From NCBI GenBank assembly GCA_934691925.1, contig CAKUTI010000003.1, positions 32,210-96,209 of the forward strand: a DNA stretch of 64,000 nt. The letters run 5' to 3'. Shown here in pieces: positions 1-7,831 of this stretch (the first letter of the stretch is position 1; each line of letters begins with the position of its first letter). The stretch comes from an uncultured Treponema sp. GTDB taxonomy: Bacteria > Spirochaetota > Spirochaetia > Treponematales > Treponemataceae. The position numbers and the translations under genes were made by a program. The notes under the pieces are model-generated. The model was not told the DNA's origin. It made no database searches and saw only the letters and a list, made by a program, of their open reading frames with translations.

Positions 1-39
1 AAAATCCCGAGCAAGCCGAAACGACCTGAGCGGGATTTT
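1..39 (-). terminator. Terminator after rpmE
   Basis: AAAATCCCG at 1-9 is matched by CGGGATTTT at 31-39, a 9-bp stem with A and T runs at its outer ends. It lies just beyond the rpmE stop codon and could work in both directions. Confidence 0.75.
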
Positions 40-55
40 CTAAGCGACTCGCCTA

Positions 56-265
56 TTAGTTTTCAGTCTTAACGCCGTAACGCTTGTTGAATCTTTCGAT
101 ACGACCTGCAGTATCAACAAGTTTCTGTTTTCCTGTGTAGAACGGGTGGCATGCTGAACAAATTTCAACATGGATGTCCTTTACTGTAGAACGTGTTTCA
201 ATCACGTTTCCGCACTGACAAGTGATTTTTGTCAACTGATAATCTGGGTGAATTCCCTTTTTCAT
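56..265 (-). CDS. rpmE: 50S ribosomal protein L31, zinc-binding type
   Basis: This 69-residue protein is a component of the large ribosomal subunit. It starts MKKGIHPDY and carries four cysteines in two pairs (C16, C18 and C36, C39), the arrangement of the zinc-containing C+ form of L31, as opposed to the cysteine-free paralogue made under zinc limitation. Length is normal for the family. The ATG is preceded by AGGAG about 8 bases upstream on the minus strand. It appears to be a single-gene transcript, with its own promoter at 392-421, an unusually long leader of about 120 bases, and a terminator at 1-39. Confidence 0.97.
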   Translation of the reverse strand: MKKGIHPDYQLTKITCQCGNVIETRSTVKDIHVEICSACHPFYTGKQKLVDTAGRIERFNKRYGVKTEN

Positions 266-385
266 AATTTAACTCCTGTTCTTCTTGCCCGATACTGTAG
301 AAATGCCGGTCAGCACTACATAACACAAAAAAAGTGCCGTATCACTCCCTCACCGTTACAAATCAAGACAATACCACAAAAAGAT
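266..385 (-). promoter_or_regulatory. Long 5' leader of rpmE with hairpin
   Basis: The predicted transcript starts near 385, leaving about 120 untranslated bases before rpmE. Within it, 311-317 (CAGCACT) can pair with 333-339 (AGTGCCG) with one G-U pair. L31 leader regulatory RNAs are known in several bacterial phyla. I see no match to a specific published motif, so a regulatory role is inferred only. Confidence 0.3.
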
Positions 386-391
386 TCTCTA

Positions 392-421
392 ATTATAATA
401 AAAAGACTATTTGCTAGTCAA
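392..421 (-). promoter_or_regulatory. rpmE promoter
   Basis: On the minus strand TTGACT (421-416) is followed after 18 bases by TATAAT (397-392), close to the housekeeping sigma consensus. It overlaps the last bases of rnc and its short terminator hairpin. Confidence 0.65.
400..419 (-). terminator. Possible short terminator after rnc
   Basis: On the minus strand GACTA (419-415) and TAGTC (409-405) form a 5-bp stem followed by TTTTT. The 3' arm includes the rnc stop codon. The stem is short, so efficiency is doubtful. Confidence 0.4.
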
Positions 422-1135
422 TTCTTTCCATGCTTTTTTTGCGACATTTTGCTCGGCTTCTTTCTTGCTTTTTCCAGCCTCAGGTCCGAAAACCGCATTT
501 TTCAGATGGACTGAAACCCAGAATGTTCTGTCGTGGTCTGGCCCGTCCTCTTTCACAAGCTCGTATGTCGGGCAAGTCTTGTATTTTTTCTGATGATATT
601 CCTGAAGCATTGTCTTGAAATCTTTGTTCCCCTTGTCGTCAAGAACTTTTTTTATCTCAGGAATTATAAATGAAAGAACGAAATTCTCGGCCTTTTTATA
701 TCCGCTGTCAAGATAATACGCGCCGATTACAGCTTCAACAGCATCGGCGATAATCGCTTTTTTCTGCCTTCCGCCGCTCCGCTCCTCGCCGTTTCCGAGA
801 ATCATCAGCTTGTCGATTCCCATCCTGAAGCCGATTGGGGCTAGAACCTGCTCTGAAACGACATTGCTCTTGATTTTCGCAAGGTCGCCCTCGGGATTTT
901 CTGAAAGCAGCTTGTAAAGATAGTCCGCCGCGGCAAGACCGAGCACGCTGTCTCCAAGGAACTCAAGCCGCTCGTTGTTTTCAAGCCTGTCCTGATGCCC
1001 TTCGTTTGAAAATGACCTATGATGAAAAGCCAAGTCCAAAAGATTCAAGTTTGAAAACTTTATAGAAAGCTCGCAGCAAAATCTTTCCAAAGCTCTTTTT
1101 CTGTCCTGTTTAATGTTTTTTTTTGAAAAAATCAT
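407..1135 (-). CDS. rnc: Ribonuclease III
   Basis: This enzyme cleaves double-stranded RNA in rRNA maturation and mRNA turnover. The signature NNERLEFLGDSVLG is at about residues 53-66 and holds the metal-binding acidic residues. A double-stranded-RNA-binding domain fills the last 70 residues (from DFKTMLQEY to the end). I place the start at the ATG at 1135 (MIFSKKN, 242 residues). A longer frame starting at 1165 begins inside the T-run of the acpP terminator, which makes it unlikely. It is downstream of rpmF-acpP in the same direction but separated by that terminator, so expression may depend on read-through. Confidence 0.95.
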   Translation of the reverse strand: MIFSKKNIKQDRKRALERFCCELSIKFSNLNLLDLAFHHRSFSNEGHQDRLENNERLEFLGDSVLGLAAADYLYKLLSENPEGDLAKIKSNVVSEQVLAPIGFRMGIDKLMILGNGEERSGGRQKKAIIADAVEAVIGAYYLDSGYKKAENFVLSFIIPEIKKVLDDKGNKDFKTMLQEYHQKKYKTCPTYELVKEDGPDHDRTFWVSVHLKNAVFGPEAGKSKKEAEQNVAKKAWKELTSK

Positions 1136-1151
1136 ATTTTTCACCAAAATG

Positions 1152-1182
1152 CAAAAAAAAAACACAGGCGAAAACCTGTGCT
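1152..1182 (-). terminator. Terminator between acpP and rnc
   Basis: On the minus strand CACAGG (1180-1175) pairs with CCTGTG (1168-1163) across a 6-base loop and is followed by a run of nine or more T. This is a strong intrinsic terminator for rpmF-acpP. Confidence 0.85.
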
Positions 1183-1206
1183 TTTTCCAAGAATCAGAAT
1201 CTAGAC

Positions 1207-1446
1207 TTATTTAGACTGAGCTTCTTTGATGAAGTTGTAAGCGTCTCTTACAGTCTCAAACTCGTTTGCTTTCTCGTCTGGGATTGTTACTCCAAGTTCT
1301 TCCTCGATAGCATATACAAGCTCGTATGTGTCAAGCGAATCAGCTCCGAGGTCTCCGCGGAAAGAAGAATCGAGTGTGATTTTGCTCTCGTCGATTTCAA
1401 GTTTCTCTGCGATAAGTTTCTGGATTTTCTGAAATAATTCGTCCAT
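1207..1446 (-). CDS. acpP: Acyl carrier protein
   Basis: This 79-residue acidic protein carries fatty-acyl chains on a 4'-phosphopantetheine arm. The attachment serine is S37 in the motif GADSLDTYELV, at the start of helix II as in all ACPs. Length and charge are typical. AGGAGA lies just upstream of the ATG. It follows rpmF by 46 bases and is probably cotranscribed with it from the tandem promoters at 1722-1781. A strong terminator follows at 1152-1182. Confidence 0.97.
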   Translation of the reverse strand: MDELFQKIQKLIAEKLEIDESKITLDSSFRGDLGADSLDTYELVYAIEEELGVTIPDEKANEFETVRDAYNFIKEAQSK

Positions 1447-1492
1447 CTTTTGTCTCCTAATTTTTATTTAGCTTATGCTAGAAAATAATGTT

Positions 1493-1681
1493 TTAGCCGT
1501 TTACTTCAGGTGTGATAACCTGACGACCGCGGTAGAAACCACATTTAGGACAAACGTGGTGTGGCAAAACAAGGTTGCCACAGTTTCCGCAAGCAACAAG
1601 CTGTGGTGCATCAAGATGCATATTTACTCCACGGCGTCTGCGTGTGCGAGCTTTCGATGTTTTCGCTCTAGGTACTGCCAT
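1493..1681 (-). CDS. rpmF: 50S ribosomal protein L32
   Basis: This 62-residue large-subunit ribosomal protein starts MAVPRAKTSKARTRRRRG, the characteristic basic L32 N-terminus. It contains two Cys-x-x-Cys pairs (CGNC and CPKC) that form a zinc ribbon. GAGG lies about 9 bases before the ATG. The rpmF-acpP pairing is a conserved link between ribosome and fatty-acid synthesis genes in many bacteria. It is the first gene after two tandem promoters. Confidence 0.97.
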   Translation of the reverse strand: MAVPRAKTSKARTRRRRGVNMHLDAPQLVACGNCGNLVLPHHVCPKCGFYRGRQVITPEVNG

Positions 1682-1721
1682 TTATAAAACCTCACTAATG
1701 ATTTTAGATATAACAGGGTTT

Positions 1722-1751
1722 ATACTACATTAGTTTTCACCCGAATGTCAA
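1722..1751 (-). promoter_or_regulatory. rpmF proximal promoter (P2)
   Basis: Minus strand: TTGACA (1751-1746), an 18-base spacer, then TAGTAT (1727-1722). The predicted start near 1715 leaves a leader of about 34 bases containing GAGG. Confidence 0.55.
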
Positions 1752-1753
1752 TT

Positions 1754-1781
1754 ATTATATTCACGAAATCTCTATTGTCAA
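1754..1781 (-). promoter_or_regulatory. rpmF distal promoter (P1)
   Basis: Minus strand: a perfect TTGACA (1781-1776), a 16-base spacer and a perfect TATAAT (1759-1754). With P2 this gives two near-consensus promoters 30 bases apart for the rpmF-acpP unit. Confidence 0.75.
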
Positions 1782-1800
1782 TCGCTTTTTAAATTTTTAT

Positions 1801-1825
1801 ATGACAAAATCCGAAAATTTGTCAT
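1801..1825 (-). terminator. Hairpin after coaD, possible weak terminator
   Basis: ATGACAAA (1801-1808) and TTTGTCAT (1818-1825) form a perfect 8-bp stem 20 bases beyond coaD. The following bases on the minus strand are A/T-rich but not a clean T run. Confidence 0.35.
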
Positions 1826-1844
1826 AATAATTCTCATTTCCAGC

Positions 1845-2339
1845 CTATTCCTCCGGCTTTTTATTCGCGTATTTCTTCAATATTTCCTTGTTTACGATTT
1901 CCGGGACCATTCCAGAGACATCTCCCCCGAACGACGCAAGCTCTTTTATCGAGCTGGATTTTACAATAACGTATTTCGGCTCGGTCGGAATGAAAAGAGT
2001 CTCGATCTTCGAGTCCAGATTGTGGTTCATCAAAGAAAGGTCAAATTCATATGCGAAATCGTTTGAATTTCGGATTCCTCTTATTAGAATATTCGCGTTG
2101 TTTTTTTCCGCATAGTCAACAATCAGCTTGTCCCAAATATGGACAGAGACATTCTCGTATTCGACTGTCAGCTCTTTTAGCATTTTGAGCCGCTCGTCAG
2201 GAGTAAAAAGAAATTTTTTTTCAGGATTGAACGCGACCACGACATCGAGCTTGTCGAAGAGTCCGCTGGCGCGCTTTATAATATTCAAATGTCCGTTTGT
2301 CGGAGGGTCAAAAGAGCCTGCAAATACCGCTGAAGTCAT
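1845..2339 (-). CDS. coaD: Phosphopantetheine adenylyltransferase
   Basis: This enzyme transfers AMP from ATP to 4'-phosphopantetheine, the penultimate step of coenzyme A synthesis. From the ATG at 2339 the protein begins MTSAVFAGSFDPPTNGH, containing the nucleotidyltransferase motif with the T/HxGH histidine. RGIRNSNDFAYE and VKSSSIKELASFGG match the family's substrate loop and ISSS motif. Length is 164 residues, normal. A longer frame from 2375 would add 12 residues with no family match. No Shine-Dalgarno is visible. A -10-like TAATTT ends 7 bases before the ATG, suggesting a leaderless mRNA. Confidence 0.95.
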   Translation of the reverse strand: MTSAVFAGSFDPPTNGHLNIIKRASGLFDKLDVVVAFNPEKKFLFTPDERLKMLKELTVEYENVSVHIWDKLIVDYAEKNNANILIRGIRNSNDFAYEFDLSLMNHNLDSKIETLFIPTEPKYVIVKSSSIKELASFGGDVSGMVPEIVNKEILKKYANKKPEE

Positions 2340-2346
2340 ACAGAAG

Positions 2347-2375
2347 AAATTAACATGTTTGACTGAATATCGCAA
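2347..2375 (-). promoter_or_regulatory. coaD promoter, leaderless type
   Basis: Minus strand TTGCGA (2375-2370), a 17-base spacer, then TAATTT (2352-2347), ending 7 bases before the coaD ATG. It interleaves with the divergent promoter of the lipoprotein gene. Confidence 0.45.
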
Positions 2376-2387
2376 GTATTGTATATT
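2359..2387 (+). promoter_or_regulatory. Promoter of lipoprotein gene, leaderless type
   Basis: TTGACT (2359-2364), a 17-base spacer and TATATT (2382-2387). The ATG follows 8 bases later at 2396, so transcription would start within about two bases of the start codon. Confidence 0.6.
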
Positions 2388-2395
2388 TTCTTATT

Positions 2396-3067
2396 ATGAA
2401 AAAAGCAAATTTTGAATCAAAAATAAAGATATTTTCGGTTTTGACAAGTTTTCTCGCTTCTTTTTCGCTTGTTTCGTGCGGAACTGTAAAAGAAGCAGCT
2501 GATGCAAAAGCTGAAATTTCTGCTGAAACACAAGCGGCAGGGCCAGCAAAGCTGGGGGTCGCTGTTGAAGAGCCGCGTCCTGTTGTTGTCGAAGAGCCTG
2601 CGCCGGAAGAAGTAGTTGAAGAGCCAGTCGTGGAAGAGCCTGTTCCAGAAGACGAGTACGCGCGTTCTGTAGGGAACGTTTCTGTCTCGCGCGACACTTT
2701 TGAGGAGGACAAGGAAAGGGTTCTTAAAATAATTTCCGAGTTGGACACAGTTATGAAAGATTTCGACTACAAGTCTTGGCTCAGATATGTTGACAAAGAG
2801 ACAGTCGATTACTGGTCAAGACCTGCGAACCTGAAAAAAGCTCAGAATCGGCTTCCTGTAAAAGGTCTTCGCCTCAACAGCCTTGAAGACTACTTTAAAT
2901 ATGTTTTTGTTCCTGCAAGAAAAGGCCGCGAAGTGACTGAAATCAGATACATTTCCGACAAATACATAAAGGCAATTCAGACTGGAAGCGAGCAGGATAT
3001 TGTCTACTATTATTTTAACAAAATAAACGGTTTCTGGATGGTGAACATTCCGCCGATTGACGAGTAG
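2396..3067 (+). CDS. Predicted lipoprotein with Pro/Glu/Val-rich spacer
   Basis: This 223-residue protein has a signal peptide ending LVSC (lipid-modified cysteine at residue 28), so it is probably membrane-anchored and faces the periplasm. Residues about 50-85 are a low-complexity stretch of repeated VEEP/VVEEP units. The C-terminal part from about residue 95 is a compact folded-looking domain with many aromatic residues. I do not recognise the family. It appears to be transcribed alone and divergently from coaD, from a promoter only 8 bases before the ATG with no ribosome-binding site. Confidence 0.85.
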   Translation: MKKANFESKIKIFSVLTSFLASFSLVSCGTVKEAADAKAEISAETQAAGPAKLGVAVEEPRPVVVEEPAPEEVVEEPVVEEPVPEDEYARSVGNVSVSRDTFEEDKERVLKIISELDTVMKDFDYKSWLRYVDKETVDYWSRPANLKKAQNRLPVKGLRLNSLEDYFKYVFVPARKGREVTEIRYISDKYIKAIQTGSEQDIVYYYFNKINGFWMVNIPPIDE

Positions 3068-3103
3068 CCGCTTGACAGCGCGTCTCTTGAAAACTTATTT
3101 AAG

Positions 3104-3132
3104 TTGCTTTTAAAAAATTTTTATTTTATACT
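3104..3132 (+). promoter_or_regulatory. Promoter of HEAT-type gene
   Basis: TTGCTT (3104-3109), a 17-base spacer and TATACT (3127-3132). The predicted start near 3139 gives a leader of about 40 bases with a strong AGGAGG before the gene. Confidence 0.6.
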
Positions 3133-3178
3133 TTTCATATTGCGATTCAATGTCGCTTTCCGTAGGAGGAATTTTTTA

Positions 3179-3919
3179 ATGAAATCTTTGAAAAAAGTTG
3201 CCGGCGCAATGTGCGCTATTCTTGTTGCGGCTACTGCGTTTGCTCAGGAAAAAGACGCAAGCAAGACAGAAACATCTGCCGAAAGTTCATATTTGAGCAG
3301 CGTTGAGGATGTTGTCATCACAGAACTTGCAAATTCTGATGAAAGAGACAACAAGCTTGTCGCGCTGCAGTATCTTGAGGATGCTGTCAATGACGGACGC
3401 ACAACTCCTGACATGATGGTGGCTCTTGACTCGCTTGCAGGCGAAGGAATTGCTTCACAGTCAAGAACAAAAGGACGTCTTATGAACAACTTCCCTGATA
3501 TCCGCGCAAAGGCTTGCGAGCTTCTCGGAAAAGTTCCTACAGAGGAATCGAAACATTCATTGAAAAAAGTCGCGCTTGAAGACAACGAGCCTATGGTTAT
3601 CACTGCTGCAATCCGCTCTCTCGGCGACATCGGAATGAACGACAACGACGAAGTTACAAAGACAATCGCCTGGGCGCAGAAAAAGAACGCGGTCCTTAAT
3701 CCGACGTCTTCACTCGCGCTTGAAGTTCTTATCGCATATGAAAAACTTGCTGACTCAGTTCAGGACAAGGGCGAGATGATCCAGTCTGTCGGAGCAATTG
3801 CGACTGATTATCACTATGTAAAGCCTGTAAGAGACCGCGCGCTCGCGCTTTTGAAGACTCTTCAAGGCTCGAATTCAAACGGCAAGTCTTCTTCAAAGAG
3901 CAATAAAGACGCAAAATAA
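3179..3919 (+). CDS. Exported HEAT-repeat-like protein
   Basis: This 246-residue protein begins MKSLKKVAGAMCAILVAATAFAQ, a clear type I signal peptide with likely cleavage after AFA. The mature part has alternating helices resembling HEAT/armadillo repeats (for example ITELANSDERDNKLVALQYLEDAV and VALEDNEPMVITAAIRSLGDIG). It ends in a Ser/Lys/Asn-rich tail. HEAT repeats usually mediate protein contacts, so a periplasmic scaffold role is inferred. The start at 3179 is chosen because AGGAGG lies 10 bases upstream and the signal peptide begins there. An in-frame ATG at 3104 has neither. A strong terminator follows. Confidence 0.88.
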   Translation: MKSLKKVAGAMCAILVAATAFAQEKDASKTETSAESSYLSSVEDVVITELANSDERDNKLVALQYLEDAVNDGRTTPDMMVALDSLAGEGIASQSRTKGRLMNNFPDIRAKACELLGKVPTEESKHSLKKVALEDNEPMVITAAIRSLGDIGMNDNDEVTKTIAWAQKKNAVLNPTSSLALEVLIAYEKLADSVQDKGEMIQSVGAIATDYHYVKPVRDRALALLKTLQGSNSNGKSSSKSNKDAK

Positions 3920-3941
3920 ACACAAAAAGACTGTTTTATGC

Positions 3942-3973
3942 AAGCGGAATCTACACAGATTCCGCTTTTTTTT
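3942..3973 (+). terminator. Terminator after HEAT-type gene
   Basis: AAGCGGAATCT (3942-3952) pairs perfectly with AGATTCCGCTT (3957-3967) across 4 bases, followed by T residues to 3973. Confidence 0.9.
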
Positions 3974-4009
3974 ATATACTTAAAATAATATTAAAAAAGG
4001 AGTTTTCTT

Positions 4010-4600
4010 ATGGAACCGATAATTCTCGCCTCCTCTTCTCCGCGCAGACAAGAAATATTCAAGCAGCTCAACATTCCTTTTCAAGTTAAACTTTCTCCAG
4101 AAGAAGAAATTATTCCGGAAGATATGGAGAAAGAAAAAGTTCCTGAATACTTGGCTATAAACAAGGTGAAATCTGTTGAAAAGGCTTATTTTGCAGACCG
4201 CGAGATCCCGTGGATATTCGGAGCGGACACAATGGTTTATCTTGACGGAGAGCTTTTGGGAAAGCCGGCGGATTCAGTGAAAGCGGCAAAATATCTCGAG
4301 CGGCTCCAAGGGCGGACTCACAAAGTTATAACGGGAATGGCCTTGTTCAATGGGAAACTTATGTATGTTTCAAGCCGCAGCGTTGTTACTGAAGTTACTT
4401 TCGCGCCGATGACAAAAGAAGAAATCGACTGGTATGTTGAGTCCGGCGAATGGCACGGAGCCGCAGGCGGATACAGAATTCAGGGGCTTGCGTCCTGCTT
4501 TATCAGCAAAATTGTCGGGACAAGCACCAACGTTGTCGGCTTGCCTATTTTTGAGCTTTATGATATGTTGAAAGAACAGGGGTATTCATTTATCGAATAG
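4010..4600 (+). CDS. maf: Maf-family nucleotide pyrophosphatase
   Basis: Maf proteins hydrolyse non-canonical or modified nucleoside triphosphates (dTTP/UTP and methylated forms) to monophosphates. This 196-residue protein shows the N-terminal SSSPRRQEIF, the GADTMVYLDGELLGKP block with the catalytic aspartate, and LERLQGRTHKVITG. These are the usual conserved segments in the usual order. AAAGGAG lies 9-10 bases before the ATG. It follows the HEAT-gene terminator and precedes the rpsB leader. Which subfamily substrate it prefers cannot be told by eye. Confidence 0.92.
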   Translation: MEPIILASSSPRRQEIFKQLNIPFQVKLSPEEEIIPEDMEKEKVPEYLAINKVKSVEKAYFADREIPWIFGADTMVYLDGELLGKPADSVKAAKYLERLQGRTHKVITGMALFNGKLMYVSSRSVVTEVTFAPMTKEEIDWYVESGEWHGAAGGYRIQGLASCFISKIVGTSTNVVGLPIFELYDMLKEQGYSFIE

Positions 4601-4687
4601 CTCTGTCGGGCTTTGCTGGAGGCTGTTGGCTAAAAGCGATGCTGCGTAATTATCCGGGCGGAAACGTCACGAGAAACAGAGTACGGT

Positions 4688-4726
4688 GGAAAGATTTTAT
4701 CAAGAATAAAGCGGTAAAACTTTTCC
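4688..4726 (+). promoter_or_regulatory. Hairpin in the rpsB leader
   Basis: 4688-4700 (GGAAAGATTTTAT) can pair with 4714-4726 (GTAAAACTTTTCC): 13 positions with one mismatch and two G-U pairs around a 13-base loop. It sits 5 bases before the AAGGAG of rpsB. There is no T run, so it is not a terminator. A target for ribosomal-protein feedback is inferred. Confidence 0.45.
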
Positions 4727-4743
4727 GGTGAAGGAGAAACTCT

Positions 4744-5595
4744 ATGGCAGTTGTAACCATGAAGAGTTTGCTTGAATCTGGTGTACACTTTGGTCATCAG
4801 GTAAAGCGTTGGGATCCACGCATGAAGAAGTATATCTTCGCAGAGCGCAATGGAATCCATATCATTGACTTGCAGAAGACAATCGCTGCAATTAAAGACA
4901 GCTACGAGGCTGTCCGCAAGATTGTCGCTTCTGGAAAATCAGTTCTTTTTGTCGGAACAAAAAAACAGGCTCAGCAGGCAATCCAGAAAGAAGCTGAACG
5001 TTGCGGAATGTTCTACATCAACAACCGCTGGCTTGGCGGTATGCTTACAAACTTCTCTACAATCAAAAAATCACTTCAGAGACTCAAGAAAATCGAGAAA
5101 ATGGAAGTTGACGGAACTTTCAACAATCTCACAAAGAAAGAAGTCGCAAATCTCTTGAAAGAAAAAGCTAAGCTCGAAAAGAACTTGGGCGGAATCAAAG
5201 AGATGAAGGAGCTTCCTGGAGTTCTCTTCATTATCGACACACACAAAGAGCAGATTGCTGTAGCTGAAGCTCGCCGCATGGGAATTCCTGTAGTTGCTGT
5301 TGTTGACACAAACTGCAATCCTGAGGGAATCACATATCCAATTCCTGGAAACGATGACGCTATCCGCGCAATTTCTCTCTTTACTTCTATCATTGCAAAC
5401 GCAGTTGTAGAAGCAAACAACGAGGAAGGTCTTAAAATCATCGAGACTCTTGGAGATGAAGAGGAAGTTCAGACTGACGCTTCTACTAAGAAAGATGATG
5501 AGGAAATCGTTGACTACTCAAACTACACTCCTTCTGAGCCAAAAGAAGAAGATGTTGCTGAGGAAGAAGACCTTGAAGAAAAATTCACTAAATAA
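4744..5595 (+). CDS. rpsB: 30S ribosomal protein S2
   Basis: This small-subunit ribosomal protein opens [32 protein letters not shown], unmistakably S2. The 283 residues include an acidic C-terminal extension (from about residue 235, rich in Glu and Asp) beyond the usual core. AAGGAG is 8 bases upstream of the ATG. It is followed after 17 bases by tsf, the standard rpsB-tsf pair. The 143-base gap before it carries a stable hairpin that may serve feedback control. Confidence 0.98.
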   Translation: MAVVTMKSLLESGVHFGHQVKRWDPRMKKYIFAERNGIHIIDLQKTIAAIKDSYEAVRKIVASGKSVLFVGTKKQAQQAIQKEAERCGMFYINNRWLGGMLTNFSTIKKSLQRLKKIEKMEVDGTFNNLTKKEVANLLKEKAKLEKNLGGIKEMKELPGVLFIIDTHKEQIAVAEARRMGIPVVAVVDTNCNPEGITYPIPGNDDAIRAISLFTSIIANAVVEANNEEGLKIIETLGDEEEVQTDASTKKDDEEIVDYSNYTPSEPKEEDVAEEEDLEEKFTK

Positions 5596-5612
5596 AAAAT
5601 TAGGAGCTATAT

Positions 5613-6446
5613 ATGGCAATCACAGCTGCTGATGTAAAAGCTTTGCGCGACAAGACTGGCGCAGGCATGATGGAGTGCAAAAAAGCACTCACAGAAGCTA
5701 ACGGTGACGCTGCTGAGGCAGAAAAAATCCTTAAAGAGAAAGGCCTTGCTGCTGTAGCAAAACGTTCAGAAAGAGCAACTTCTGAAGGACGCATCTTTAT
5801 CCGTCAGGAAGGAAGCAAAATCGTTGTAGCTGAAGTTACTTGCGAGACTGACTTTGTTGCAAAGAACGCTGATTTCATTGCTGTCGGGAACAAGATTGTT
5901 GACACAGTATTTGCTAAAGGCTACACAAAAATCGAAAAAGAGCTTGAAGACCTCGTTCTTGAGCTTGCTACAAAAATCCGTGAGAACATGGCTCTCCGCC
6001 GCTTGGAAGTTATTGATGTTCCAGCTGGCGACGCATCTGCATTCTATGTTCACTCAGACTTCAAAACAGCCGCTGTCGTTGTAATCAACGGTTCAGACAC
6101 TGATGAGGTAAAGACATTCGCAAAGGACTGCTGCTTGCACCTTGCTGCATTCACACCTGCGTATATTGAACAGAAAGACGTTCCAGAAAGCTACATCAAT
6201 GAGCAGAAAGAAATCTTTGAAGCTCAGATGGCTCAGGACGAAAAAATGGCTTCTAAACCGGAAAATGTAAAAGCTGGAATTCTTCAGGGGAAAATCAACA
6301 AGCACTTGGCTGAAATCTGCTTCGTTGATCAGGCTTTTGTAAAAGATGACAAAGTGACAGTTGCAAAGAAGCTCGCAGAAGTTTCAAAATCTTCTGGCGC
6401 AAAACTTTCATTCGAGAAAGTTGCTCTTTACATTCTTGGTAAATAA
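5613..6446 (+). CDS. tsf: Elongation factor Ts
   Basis: EF-Ts exchanges GDP for GTP on EF-Tu during translation. The N-terminal UBA-like domain has the signature LRDKTGAGMMECKKAL. CETDFVAKN follows, the conserved TDFV motif that contacts EF-Tu. At 277 residues it is of normal length. It is cotranscribed with rpsB and closed by a terminator at 6455-6491. Confidence 0.98.
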   Translation: MAITAADVKALRDKTGAGMMECKKALTEANGDAAEAEKILKEKGLAAVAKRSERATSEGRIFIRQEGSKIVVAEVTCETDFVAKNADFIAVGNKIVDTVFAKGYTKIEKELEDLVLELATKIRENMALRRLEVIDVPAGDASAFYVHSDFKTAAVVVINGSDTDEVKTFAKDCCLHLAAFTPAYIEQKDVPESYINEQKEIFEAQMAQDEKMASKPENVKAGILQGKINKHLAEICFVDQAFVKDDKVTVAKKLAEVSKSSGAKLSFEKVALYILGK

Positions 6447-6454
6447 CTTTGCCT

Positions 6455-6491
6455 AAAAAAGCGGTCAGAGTTAATATTCTGGCCGCTTTTT
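6455..6491 (+). terminator. Terminator after tsf
   Basis: GCGGTCAGA (6461-6469) pairs with TCTGGCCGC (6478-6486) with one G-U pair. It is flanked by six A upstream and five T downstream. Confidence 0.85.
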
Positions 6492-6535
6492 AGTTTTTTA
6501 TTTTGCTGATTTTTATTATATAAAGGAGAATTACT

Positions 6536-7078
6536 ATGGCGTTTGATGCAAAATCAAAAATGGAAAAAACTCTCGAAGGTTTCAAAAATGAGATGAACAC
6601 AATCCGCACCGGCCGCGCATCAGCCGCAATCTTCGATAAAGTTCGTGTGGATTATTATGGAAATAAGTCGCCTCTCAATCAGGTTGCGACAATTTCAATT
6701 CCAGAAGCGCGCACAGTTGTAATTTCTCCGTTTGACAAGTCTCTTATTTCAGAAATCGAGAAAGCTATTCAGGTTGCAGACTTGGGACTTAACCCTTCAA
6801 ACGACGGCAAAGTCATTAGAATCGCTATCCCTGCCCTTACAGCGGAAAGACGCAAGGAGCTTGTAAAGCAGGCTAAAGGAATCGCTGAAAATTACAAGAC
6901 GACAATCAGAAATGTCCGCCGAGACGGAAACGATGACCTGAAAAAGCAGCAGAAAGCTGGAGAAATCACAGAAGACCAGCTCAAAAAGGAAACCGACGAC
7001 CTTCAGAAGCTCACAGACAAATATGTTTCCGACATTCAGACGGTTTGTGACGCAAAAGAAAAGGAAATCCTTGCTTAA
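6536..7078 (+). CDS. frr: Ribosome recycling factor
   Basis: With EF-G this factor splits the post-termination ribosome. The 180-residue sequence has the RRF landmarks [22 protein letters not shown] and [11 protein letters not shown] in a long helical bundle, at about the usual length. AAAGGAG lies 10 bases before the ATG. It comes after the tsf terminator, so it probably has its own promoter in the T/A-rich stretch 6490-6525, where I see only a weak -10. Downstream genes uppS-cdsA-dxr-rseP follow closely. Confidence 0.97.
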   Translation: MAFDAKSKMEKTLEGFKNEMNTIRTGRASAAIFDKVRVDYYGNKSPLNQVATISIPEARTVVISPFDKSLISEIEKAIQVADLGLNPSNDGKVIRIAIPALTAERRKELVKQAKGIAENYKTTIRNVRRDGNDDLKKQQKAGEITEDQLKKETDDLQKLTDKYVSDIQTVCDAKEKEILA

Positions 7079-7099
7079 TCTGCAAATTATTCTACAAAA

Positions 7100-7819
7100 A
7101 TGAATACTGAAGAAATAATTGCCCGCGGAGTTCCTGAACATATTGCAATAATTATGGACGGAAACGGACGCTGGGCAAAAAAACGCGGAATGCCTCGCAC
7201 AGCCGGCCACAAGGAAGGCTTAACTTCTGCAAAGAAGATTGTAAAGGCAGCGGCTCAGCTTGGCATAAAATATGTAACTTTATACACATTCTCAACAGAA
7301 AACTGGAAGCGCGCTCAGGAAGAAGTCGGCTTTTTAATGAGTCTGATAAAAAGCCATTTGCGTGCTGAATTTGAATTCTACAAGAAAAACGGAATTCGGA
7401 TTAAGCAGATTGGCGACTTGGCTGGACTTCCAGAAGACGTTCAAAAAGAAATCATAAACGCGGAAAAAGACACTGAGCATTTTTCCGGCACAACTTGTAT
7501 CCTTGCAATCAACTATGGCGGACGCGACGAAATTGTCCGTGCTGTCAGAAAAATCATAAATCAGAATAAAAAATCCGAAGAAATAACGGAAGAGCTTATC
7601 TCTTCATCTTTAGACACTGGAGATATTCCAGCGGTTGACCTCTTGATAAGAACCGGCGGAGAGAAGCGTCTCAGCAATTTCCTCCTGTGGCAGAACGCGT
7701 ATGCGGAATTTGTGTTCACAGACACCCTCTGGCCGGACTACAATGAAGAGGAATTTTGTAAAGACATTGAAGAATTTCAAAAACGCAACAGAAGATTCGG
7801 CGGAGTGCCGAATCAATAA
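7100..7819 (+). CDS. uppS: Isoprenyl (undecaprenyl) diphosphate synthase
   Basis: This cis-prenyltransferase condenses isopentenyl diphosphate onto farnesyl diphosphate to make the C55 carrier lipid for cell-wall synthesis. The motif IIMDGNGRWAKKRGMPR contains the catalytic aspartate D20, and the C-terminal LLIRTGGEKRLSNFLLWQNAYAEFVF block is the standard IPP-binding region. At 239 residues it is typical. No Shine-Dalgarno is visible in the 21-base gap after frr. Its neighbours cdsA, dxr and rseP are the usual partners. Confidence 0.96.
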   Translation: MNTEEIIARGVPEHIAIIMDGNGRWAKKRGMPRTAGHKEGLTSAKKIVKAAAQLGIKYVTLYTFSTENWKRAQEEVGFLMSLIKSHLRAEFEFYKKNGIRIKQIGDLAGLPEDVQKEIINAEKDTEHFSGTTCILAINYGGRDEIVRAVRKIINQNKKSEEITEELISSSLDTGDIPAVDLLIRTGGEKRLSNFLLWQNAYAEFVFTDTLWPDYNEEEFCKDIEEFQKRNRRFGGVPNQ

Positions 7820-7831
7820 AATGAGGATATT

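Noticed and set aside
1136..1165. Ten-residue longer start for RNase III
   Set aside because: That start codon lies within the acpP terminator T run, and no ribosome-binding site precedes it.
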